DNA from: an uncultured Bacteroidota bacterium
GTDB taxonomy: Bacteria > Bacteroidota > Bacteroidia > Flavobacteriales > Flavobacteriaceae
Assembly: GCA_902610105.1 (NCBI GenBank)
Contig: CACLUN010000013.1
Span: forward strand, 1 to 20,510
DNA: 20,510 nt
Direction: 5' to 3'
Shown: positions 7,586 to 13,821 of the stretch, one piece after another
Layout: each line of letters opens with the position of its first letter
How positions within the stretch are numbered: the first letter of the stretch is position 1
Position numbers and translations under genes: made by a program
The notes under the pieces: model-generated
What the model saw: the letters and a program-made list of their open reading frames with translations, nothing else
What the model was told of the DNA's origin: nothing
Database searches by the model: none

Positions 7586-8197
7586 TTAAAACTTAAATAC
7601 AATAACAGCGGTTGCATAACTAGCAAATGCAGTATATGCTGCAGCTTTGTGAGCTTTTTTATTGTCATCAGCCACAACATTTGTAAGAATCATAGCTGTA
7701 AAATGAATATTTGCTAGAAACTTATGAGCCTTAATTGAGCTGAATCCTTTTGTCTTTTTATTTGTTAATGGAGGTGGGGAGAAAAGAGATAATGCTGCGC
7801 CAGTAAAATATCCAGCATTAACAATTTTTCCCATTGTTTTATGAGTTTTATACAGGCTATAGTCTCCATTATATAATTTTCCACCAATGATACCCTGAGC
7901 AACCATAGTACCAAGTGTTGCATATCCTAGAATTTGATGAGTCTTCAAAAAAGATCTTCTCAATTTAAGTTCTTTTTCTCTATTCTTTAAGTTAAGTGGA
8001 GCGATACCTGTTTTTCTTAAAATTCCCTTTTCACCCCAAAAGATTCTTTGAGTAAATATCATACGCTCTGGAAGTAATTGTGGTGTTGCATTTTCATCAG
8101 CTATAATAAGATCAAAAAGCTCCTTTTCTTGTGAAAAATTTAATAGTGGTAATATGGCAATTAAAAAAAATATTATTCTTTTTTTCAAAATGTTCAA
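7586..8197 (-). CDS. b561-like multi-His membrane protein, probable haem b carrier
   Basis: A 203-residue protein with a signal peptide (to about residue 22), a short extracytoplasmic segment, and then about four membrane helices. His residues sit near helix ends: His87 (KTHQILGY), His119 (KTHKTMG), His158 (KAHKFLANIHF, also His165) and His183 (KAHKAAAY). Regularly placed His on four helices is what cytochrome b561-type proteins use to ligate two haems, but I do not recognise an exact family, so this is a fold-level guess. It overlaps the hydrolase gene by 4 bases (ATGA) and lies 2 bases before yceI. Together with the upstream SOUL-type protein this gives the operon a haem and electron-transfer theme. 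Confidence 0.6.
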   Translation of the reverse strand: MNILKKRIIFFLIAILPLLNFSQEKELFDLIIADENATPQLLPERMIFTQRIFWGEKGILRKTGIAPLNLKNREKELKLRRSFLKTHQILGYATLGTMVAQGIIGGKLYNGDYSLYKTHKTMGKIVNAGYFTGAALSLFSPPPLTNKKTKGFSSIKAHKFLANIHFTAMILTNVVADDNKKAHKAAAYTAFASYATAVIVFKF

Positions 8198-9117
8198 TTT
8201 AAAATTGATAATATTATGTCATTAAAATCATCTTGGTTCTCCATGTGAGGAAGATGCCCAGAGTCTAAAATAAAAAACTCTTTTCTTTTTGGTAATATTG
8301 AATCAATTCTTTTTTCAAAATCTTTATATACTACTACTTGATCGCTGTCCCCCCAAATTGTATAAACAGGAATATCACTGTTTTGAATTTTAGTATGAAT
8401 ATTATCCATAGTGTAATGATTTTTTCTTGTTGATATTAAGGCTTTTGCAAATCCTTTATATTTTAGTAATTGCTCATATTTAACATCCCATCCAGTATGT
8501 TTTTCAGGATACTTAAAGTCTAACAGCTGTCCTTCTGAAATCGTTGGATAATTATTTTTTATAAAATTTGAGGCTTCGACATCAGATATAGATTTATCCT
8601 TTAATTCATCAATATATTTAAATCCTGATGAAGCTACATAAACTAGCTCTTCAACAATTGATGGGTTAATATCAGCAATTTTAGAAATTACTCTTCCACC
8701 ATTTGAAAGTCCAAGAAACTTTGCTGAATCCAAATTTAATTTTTCAAGCAACTCAATAACTTGATTAGCAAACAACTCATCTGTATAACTTTCATCAATA
8801 TTTTCTGAGAATCCCCTTCCATACAAATCCAAAGCGATTACAAAATAACCTTTACTAGAGAGTAATTCAAAAGTTGGATCCCAAATATATGATGGAACAG
8901 AAAATCCATGAACTAAAACAATAGGGATCAAATCATTTTTTTGATTTTGTAATTTATAATAAGTAAAGCCTTTGGATAATTGTACAATATTAGAATTTGA
9001 CGAGTGTTTAAATTCTTCAACAAAAAGCTTGTCCTTTATTATATATTCGTATTTTTTGGTAGTGTCATTACAAGAAAAAAAAAGTATGAAAAGAAGTGTT
9101 GAAAATAGCTTAATCAT
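8194..9117 (-). CDS. alpha/beta-hydrolase lipoprotein
   Basis: A 307-residue lipoprotein (signal ending FFSC, lipidated Cys16) with a complete alpha/beta-hydrolase domain. The oxyanion HGF is at 70-72, followed by DLYGRG at 97-102, the nucleophile elbow GLSNGG with Ser138, the acid Asp257 or Asp259 in IWGDSDQVV, and catalytic His288 in DSGHLPHMENQDDF. The arrangement is that of MhpC/haloalkane-dehalogenase-like esterases with a cap domain at about residues 165-240. A membrane-anchored esterase or lipase acting in the periplasm is likely, but the substrate is unknown. It starts 4 bases after the SOUL-type gene and overlaps the b561-like gene, so it belongs to one minus-strand operon. Confidence 0.88.
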   Translation of the reverse strand: MIKLFSTLLFILFFSCNDTTKKYEYIIKDKLFVEEFKHSSNSNIVQLSKGFTYYKLQNQKNDLIPIVLVHGFSVPSYIWDPTFELLSSKGYFVIALDLYGRGFSENIDESYTDELFANQVIELLEKLNLDSAKFLGLSNGGRVISKIADINPSIVEELVYVASSGFKYIDELKDKSISDVEASNFIKNNYPTISEGQLLDFKYPEKHTGWDVKYEQLLKYKGFAKALISTRKNHYTMDNIHTKIQNSDIPVYTIWGDSDQVVVYKDFEKRIDSILPKRKEFFILDSGHLPHMENQDDFNDIILSILN

Positions 9118-9121
9118 TTAC

Positions 9122-9697
9122 CTAATACTTTACTGCTACAATAACTTCATTTCTTCTACCATAAAATTTATATGGGCTATCATAAGAAAGGTGCATAATT
9201 TCACCATTTGCTTGAATATTATGATCTTCGAGTTTTTTTATTAATGTGTTTTTATACTTTAGTTTTTTATTATTATTTGAGTACCCACCATATTGTACTG
9301 AGGCATAGTGACCGCCTTTATCTAAATATATTTCAACATTATTTGAAAGAGGCATAGAAACATTTTTCATATCATATTTTGAAGGCAAAACAAACTCCAT
9401 CATTGCTCCTTTGTCCTCATTTCTCATATAAACTGGTGTGGTCATAGAGATTTTTTCGTTTTTCTCGTTGTACCCAGAGATATATCTAAATAATTTTCCA
9501 AAATTATTATTTGAACCACTTGATGAATAAGTTTTTGCTTTTAATACTGGCTCATATAACCTTACCTCAAATTCATTGTCTGAAAATAAGGTTTCATATT
9601 TATGGGTTTCATAGCTCTGAGAAAACATATGTGATGTAAAAATAAAAAACGTTAAAAAAAGAATAGACCTTAATTTTGAAGTTGAACCCATATTCAT
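9122..9697 (-). CDS. secreted SOUL-family haem-binding-like protein
   Basis: A 191-residue exported protein (signal peptide to about residue 27) of the SOUL/HBP family. It shows the typical order YETLFSDNEFEVRLYEP, FGKLFRYISGYNEKNEKISMTTPV, MEFVLPSKYD, GGHYASVQYGG, and near the end SPYKFYGRRNEVIVAV. SOUL proteins bind haem or porphyrin in a barrel pocket. In bacteria their job is uncertain, and haem storage, transfer or scavenging are candidates. The start at 9697 overlaps the stop of the small upstream ORF in ATGA; a second ATG two codons later is possible. Placement ahead of a b561-like His-rich membrane protein suggests that it could deliver or protect haem, which is inference. Confidence 0.88.
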   Translation of the reverse strand: MNMGSTSKLRSILFLTFFIFTSHMFSQSYETHKYETLFSDNEFEVRLYEPVLKAKTYSSSGSNNNFGKLFRYISGYNEKNEKISMTTPVYMRNEDKGAMMEFVLPSKYDMKNVSMPLSNNVEIYLDKGGHYASVQYGGYSNNNKKLKYKNTLIKKLEDHNIQANGEIMHLSYDSPYKFYGRRNEVIVAVKY

Positions 9698-9852
9698 TTA
9701 TTATACAAAAATGAAACCACAAAAAGAATTAATGCTATTATCAAGAATGATAAACCAAATACAAAGGACTTAAGTTCCTGATAGCCCAATAGGCCTGTAA
9801 CAAGAAAAATAAGGCCAAATACAAAAGAATTATTTATGATTAATTTTTTCAA
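9694..9852 (-). CDS. 52-residue two-helix membrane protein
   Basis: A small ORF starting at TTG (9850-9852) and ending in a TGA that overlaps the ATG of the SOUL-type gene (ATGA). The product starts KKLIINNSFVFGLIFLVTG and continues with a hydrophilic turn (YQELKS) and a second hydrophobic stretch ending SFLYNK, so two membrane helices are predicted. The start is forced: an in-frame TAA lies two codons upstream, and no ATG precedes the first helix. Overlap with the next gene, the amphipathic pattern and the otherwise empty 5' region support it. No family is recognised. It would be the first gene of the SOUL-hydrolase-b561-YceI operon. Confidence 0.55.
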   Translation of the reverse strand: MKKLIINNSFVFGLIFLVTGLLGYQELKSFVFGLSFLIIALILFVVSFLYNK

Positions 9853-9919
9853 TATTTAAATATAGTTAAATCAGAATAATAGTTTTTTTCTTGAATATTA
9901 ATTTCATTAATTTAGGACA

Positions 9920-10612
9920 ATGAGATTTTTACTATTTCTTATTATAATTCTTTTAATAGGTTGTTCTTTTAATGAGAGGTCAGTTAAAGAACATTCTATG
10001 TATTGGCATAAAAATTCTGCTGAGTATAAAGCGCTTTGTTTACAAGCCTATAATATTGCTACAAACAAGCTTGAATTAGAGATTTCTAAAAACCATAAAA
10101 AGCCACTAGCAATAATAGCAGATCTTGATGAAACAATTTTAAATAATACACCATACAATGAGATGTTGATTAATGAGAAAAAATCATTTAATCAAGAAAA
10201 CTGGAGTAATTGGGTTAACAAAGAAATTGCAACTGCAATCCCTGGATCATTGGATTTCTTTAGTTATGCTAAATCTTTGGGGGTTGAAATTATTTATCTA
10301 TCAAATAGAAAAGTTGAAAACTATGAAGCAACAAAGTCTAATTTAATTGAACTAGGATTTCCATTTGATGATACTACTTTAATGTTATTGCGTGAGGAAG
10401 ATACAGATAAATTAGCTAGAAGATCTTCAATTAAAGGCTATGAAATTATAATGTTGATTGGAGATAATTTAGGTGATTTTGATTCTGCTTTTTTTGGCAA
10501 AACAAATCAAGAGAGGTGGGAAGCTTCAATTTATTTAAAGGACAGCTTTGGAGATAAGTTTATTTTAATTCCAAATTTGATTTATGGTGATTGGGAAATG
10601 GGATTTAAATGA
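9920..10612 (+). CDS. 5'-nucleotidase, lipoprotein e(P4) family
   Basis: A 230-residue lipoprotein (signal ending LLIGC, Cys15) of the HAD-type class C acid phosphatases. Motif I is DLDET (68-72, nucleophile Asp68 and acid Asp70), motif II is LSNR (127-130), Lys164 or Arg167 serves as candidate motif III, and GDNLGDF (181-187) is motif IV. The C-terminal YGDWE matches the family. Such enzymes dephosphorylate nucleotides, including NMN, in the outer envelope to allow nucleoside uptake; in Haemophilus the homologue e(P4) is also linked to haemin use. It is divergent from the SOUL operon across about 67 bases and overlaps the next gene by 4 bases (ATGA). Confidence 0.93.
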   Translation: MRFLLFLIIILLIGCSFNERSVKEHSMYWHKNSAEYKALCLQAYNIATNKLELEISKNHKKPLAIIADLDETILNNTPYNEMLINEKKSFNQENWSNWVNKEIATAIPGSLDFFSYAKSLGVEIIYLSNRKVENYEATKSNLIELGFPFDDTTLMLLREEDTDKLARRSSIKGYEIIMLIGDNLGDFDSAFFGKTNQERWEASIYLKDSFGDKFILIPNLIYGDWEMGFK

Positions 10613-11097
10613 AAAAAATATTTATAATTTTTCTTTTTTTTACTTTTAATATTACTGCACAAGAATGTTCTGAGTTTTTTTTAATTCGACATGCTGAAAA
10701 AAACAGAACAGATCCAAATAATAAAAATCCTAATCTAAATGAAAAAGGCAAGTTAAGAGCATTAAGTTGGGTTGAAGTATTTAAAAACATAGAATTTGAT
10801 AAAATATATTCGACAAACTATAACAGGACTAAGGAAACTGTTATGCCAATATCAAAAAAAATTAATCAGAAGATTTTAATCTATAACCCTTCGAAAATTA
10901 ACTTTGAAAAATTTCTATTAGATAACAAAAAAAATAAAGTTTTAGTCGTAGGCCACAGCAATACAATTCCTGGTTTTGTTAACGGATTAATAAAAAAGGA
11001 GCTTTACGATCAAATTGACGATAAAAACAATTCTAACTTATATATAGTAAAAGTTTGCAATAACTCTATTTCTCACAATTTACTTTATATAAAATAA
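10609..11097 (+). CDS. secreted histidine-phosphatase family protein
   Basis: A 162-residue protein with a signal peptide (to about residue 18). It has the RHA motif of the phosphoglycerate-mutase/histidine-phosphatase superfamily at Arg27-His28 (IRHAEK, phospho-accepting His), Arg73 in YNRTKET, and the second catalytic His116 in VVGHSNT. All four core residues are present apart from a clear acid, so an active phosphatase acting outside the cytoplasm is expected. The compact size resembles SixA-like and Bacteroidota periplasmic members. It overlaps the e(P4)-type gene (ATGA at 10609), so the two secreted phosphatases are co-translated and probably act on related organophosphates. A strong hairpin terminator follows directly. 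Confidence 0.9.
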   Translation: MKKIFIIFLFFTFNITAQECSEFFLIRHAEKNRTDPNNKNPNLNEKGKLRALSWVEVFKNIEFDKIYSTNYNRTKETVMPISKKINQKILIYNPSKINFEKFLLDNKKNKVLVVGHSNTIPGFVNGLIKKELYDQIDDKNNSNLYIVKVCNNSISHNLLYIK

Positions 11098-11098
11098 A

Positions 11099-11123
11099 AA
11101 AGCCCTTATTAATTAAGGGCTTT
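11099..11123. terminator. bidirectional intrinsic terminator between convergent genes
   Basis: The inverted repeat AAAGCCCTTA / TAAGGGCTTT (arms 11099-11108 and 11114-11123, 5-base loop) begins one base after the stop of the histidine-phosphatase gene. It is flanked by A-runs on one side and T-then-A-rich sequence on the other. It can end transcripts from both the phosphatase operon and the convergent secreted-protein pair. Confidence 0.85.
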
Positions 11124-11147
11124 AAAAATAACAGTTTGAAATAGTTT

Positions 11148-11843
11148 TTATTTTATAAAACTTTTGTTTTCAAAAGTAAAGTTGTGAATTAATTCAACAG
11201 GACCCCTATCTTCAAGATATTTTTTAAACTTTTTTGAGTAAGTAGTTTGAACCTCATTAGCAAAATTTAAGTGATCATCTAGGTTTGTTCCTGTAAGTAA
11301 TGCCCAATGAGTAGCGCCATTTGGACGATTTATGTCGTAAGTTCCAAAACCCACAAATCGATCTTTAAATAATTCAGGCAAAGATTCAACAAATTCTGAT
11401 TGGGCTTTGGCAAAAGCTGAAGGATCTTCAGGAACTATTTCCCAAATTTGTGCGTAGGGGTACTTTTCTACGTCACCCTCGACAAAATTGATAAATCTTC
11501 CAGCATGGCCTTCCCCCCAAGATTCAACTCTATTTACTATATTAGACCAAAATGCTTGGTTTTCAATCGGATTAAATTCCCCTTCTTCAAAACCTTGATT
11601 TCCAATTTCCCATAAAAAAACTAATCTATGAGTCATGTCTTCTGGGCCACCTATCCATAGTCGCTCTAAAGCAACAGCACCTCCAGGTTTAAACTTTTTA
11701 GTTCCAAAATAACCATCTAAAGCCTCTATAATATCATCCTCTGAATTTGGTTCTGCCTCTACGTAAATTACATTAAATCCCATCTGCTGAGAATAAATAT
11801 TAATGCTTAATAAGCATATAAATAATGTTAAGTATTGTTTCAT
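11148..11843 (-). CDS. secreted ABM/dimeric alpha-beta-barrel-like protein
   Basis: A 231-residue protein with a signal peptide (to about residue 19). It appears to contain two ferredoxin-like halves. The first runs from MGFNVIYVEAEPNSEDDIIEAL to HRLVFLWEIG, and the second from YPYAQIWEIVPEDPSAFAKAQSEF to THWALLTGTNLDDHLNF. Alternating strand-helix units with a conserved W or F on the strand recall antibiotic-biosynthesis-monooxygenase (ABM)/EthD-type folds, but the family is not recognised with certainty and no catalytic residue can be named. It follows its probable paralogue by 12 bases on the same strand and is the last gene before the shared terminator. Confidence 0.65.
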   Translation of the reverse strand: MKQYLTLFICLLSINIYSQQMGFNVIYVEAEPNSEDDIIEALDGYFGTKKFKPGGAVALERLWIGGPEDMTHRLVFLWEIGNQGFEEGEFNPIENQAFWSNIVNRVESWGEGHAGRFINFVEGDVEKYPYAQIWEIVPEDPSAFAKAQSEFVESLPELFKDRFVGFGTYDINRPNGATHWALLTGTNLDDHLNFANEVQTTYSKKFKKYLEDRGPVELIHNFTFENKSFIK

Positions 11844-11855
11844 AATTTTTATTTT

Positions 11856-12635
11856 TTAATTAAATGTTGATGCTAGGTCTTGATAGATTGAACTTGATAC
11901 AGCTGTGTTAAAATCTGTCAAATCGTTTTCAGAAACGTATTTTTGAAATTTTTGAAAATAAGGATTGGGCTCATTATTTTCTTTATATGATCTACGGTGT
12001 AAAATATCCTCAATTGAAGCAAAGCCATCAAAAGAAATACCATTTACAATTTGTGACTCCTGATTAACGTAATTTCCTGCTGTGACTAAAGTTGCGCAAA
12101 CCCAATTATATCCATCTATACTTTCAAGTTGAGGTCTTACGATCATTTCTCCCCATGCTCTATTATTGTCAATAAACTTTTTTCTATCTGTGTAAGAAAA
12201 TTTAAATTCATTCATTACAAAATACTTTGATGGTTCATTATCAAAAACGGCTGCATTAACTTGCCATAAATCAGTGTCTCTTATAGTTGTCATTTCCCAC
12301 TTACTTCCATCTGGTTGTTCTAAACCTAGTTCTTTTGCTTCATTAGGCCCCCATATACTACTCGGCGCAGCATACTGCTCTGGACTAGAAAAATGATGGA
12401 AAAAAATAAATCTGCTTGGATATGTAACAGACCTGCTCATCTGCCAGCCTGCCCATTTACCGTCCTCAACCGCTTTTGCAGCTAAAGGTTTGTAATATTC
12501 TCTGTTTGCTTTCATAAAAGCACCAACATTACCTTCAACTTCAACTACATGAAGTCTAATTAAATAAGGTCCTTCATCTTGAGCCCCTAAATAAAACAGT
12601 GGCATCAAAAGAAAAACGTAAAATATATTTTTCAT
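11856..12635 (-). CDS. secreted ABM-like protein, probable paralogue of the downstream gene
   Basis: A 259-residue protein with a signal peptide (ending YLGAQ). Like the downstream protein it opens with a beta strand and helix (YLIRLHVVEVEGNVGAFMKANREYYKPL), a strand SRFIFFHHFSSPEQY, a second strand-helix unit KYFVMNEFKFSYTDRKKFIDNNRAW, and a last helix with YFQKFQKYVSEN, which compares with KKFKKYLEDR in the neighbour. The shared layout suggests an old tandem duplication. The function is unknown; ABM-type folds include monooxygenases and haem-degrading enzymes, but no signature residues are visible. It is divergent from the gluconolactonase-like gene across a 157-base AT-rich intergenic region that holds two small palindromes. 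Confidence 0.65.
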   Translation of the reverse strand: MKNIFYVFLLMPLFYLGAQDEGPYLIRLHVVEVEGNVGAFMKANREYYKPLAAKAVEDGKWAGWQMSRSVTYPSRFIFFHHFSSPEQYAAPSSIWGPNEAKELGLEQPDGSKWEMTTIRDTDLWQVNAAVFDNEPSKYFVMNEFKFSYTDRKKFIDNNRAWGEMIVRPQLESIDGYNWVCATLVTAGNYVNQESQIVNGISFDGFASIEDILHRRSYKENNEPNPYFQKFQKYVSENDLTDFNTAVSSSIYQDLASTFN

Positions 12636-12691
12636 AATAATTTTAATTTTTATCAGTTTAAGATAGTTAATTAAGCCACGATTTAAACTAG

Positions 12692-12754
12692 ATTTTATTA
12701 ATATGAATAAAATTTGATAATTTATTAATAATAGACATATATTAGTATTAATAC
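12692..12754. promoter_or_regulatory. palindromes in the divergent intergenic region
   Basis: The 157-base gap between two divergent secreted-protein genes contains ATTTTATT / AATAAAAT (12692-12699 and 12706-12713, 6-base spacer) and the perfect palindrome GTATTAATAC (12745-12754). Either could be an operator serving one or both genes. At this base composition short palindromes arise by chance, and I see no perfect TAnnTTTG promoter next to them. Confidence 0.25.
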
Positions 12755-12792
12755 ATCAAACAAAATTTATAATTTTTATTAATTTTTAAACG

Positions 12793-13794
12793 ATGAAAAG
12801 ACTACTATCCATTTCTTTATTAAATTATATATTGTTTATTTTTTATTGTAGTGCACAGCAAAATCATCATATTACTATTCTCAACAATTCTGCATATAAG
12901 TTGATTAATGAAAATTCTAAAATTGAAGTTTTAGGAAGCTCATTTATTGCTAGTGAAGGTCCTTTATGGGACTCAAAAAATAATCAATTAATATTTAGTG
13001 ATGTAAGACAAAATAAAATTTTTTCATGGTCAGAAAATAGAGGAATTAATGAGTATATAACACCAAGTGGCTCTACGGGCTATGCTCCATTTGAATCTGA
13101 GGTTATTAAAGGCTCCAACGGACTATCATTTGATAAAAATCAAAATATTGTTTTATGTCAAGTAAATGACAGAAGAATATCATATGTGGAAAATATAGAA
13201 AGTAATAAACCGAAGTTTAATACTCTAGCTGATAATTATAACGGTAAAAGATTTAATAGTCCAAATGATTTATCTATTAGTAATTCAGGTAATATATATT
13301 TTACTGATCCACCATATGGTTTTTTTATAAACGGAAAAAGTGTAGAAAAGAAATATAGAGAAATTGAATTTAATGGAGTTTATAAACTATCTCATAATGG
13401 AAAGATTTCATTGATAACATCATCAATGTCTCTTCCAAATGGAATCGCAGTTTCAAAAGATGAAAAATATCTTTATGTAAACAATGCTGGAAAAGAAGAT
13501 CCTAAAATAATGAGGTTTAATTTGAGTTCGTTAAAAGGTGAATTATTTTTTGATGGAAAAGAATTAAGTAAAAAGTATAAAGGGTCATTTGATGGTTTAA
13601 AAATTCACAGTAGTGGAAACATATTTACTACTGGGCCTAATGGAATTTTGATCATATCACCTAATGGTGAACTTATTGCTACGATAAACTATAATAAATC
13701 CATAACCAACTGCAATTTTGACACAAATGAAGAATACCTGTATGTGACTGGTTTTAATGATTTAACTAGAATTAAACTTGTAACTCCAAATTAG
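12793..13794 (+). CDS. secreted SMP-30/gluconolactonase-like beta-propeller hydrolase
   Basis: A 333-residue exported protein (hydrophobic signal ending FYCSAQ; Cys19 might even be lipidated). It has the six-bladed propeller pattern of the SMP-30/gluconolactonase/LRE family, with the usual metal-site residues: Glu55 in SEGPLW, Asn158 in FNSPND, Asn216 in LPNGIA and Asp267 in SFDGLK. Family enzymes hydrolyse sugar lactones or related esters with a divalent metal, here probably in the periplasm. The last 21 codons and 13 bases after the stop form copy 1 of a 77-base direct repeat whose second copy lies 2,498 bases away, on the far side of the ASPIC gene. Its 3' end is convergent with that gene, 27 bases away, without a terminator. 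Confidence 0.9.
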   Translation: MKRLLSISLLNYILFIFYCSAQQNHHITILNNSAYKLINENSKIEVLGSSFIASEGPLWDSKNNQLIFSDVRQNKIFSWSENRGINEYITPSGSTGYAPFESEVIKGSNGLSFDKNQNIVLCQVNDRRISYVENIESNKPKFNTLADNYNGKRFNSPNDLSISNSGNIYFTDPPYGFFINGKSVEKKYREIEFNGVYKLSHNGKISLITSSMSLPNGIAVSKDEKYLYVNNAGKEDPKIMRFNLSSLKGELFFDGKELSKKYKGSFDGLKIHSSGNIFTTGPNGILIISPNGELIATINYNKSITNCNFDTNEEYLYVTGFNDLTRIKLVTPN

Positions 13795-13807
13795 ACTTTC
13801 AATAAAC
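13731..13807. repeat. 77-bp direct repeat, copy 1
   Basis: This copy spans the last codons of the gluconolactonase-like gene and 13 bases beyond its stop. Against copy 2 (16229-16305) it matches ungapped at 68 of 77 positions by my hand count. The opposite strand still spells the last residues of HupE (FIESLI) but has TGG in place of the HupE stop codon, so copy 1 also holds the end of a lost hupE 3' end. Confidence 0.93.
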
Positions 13808-13821
13808 GAATTATTAGAGCT

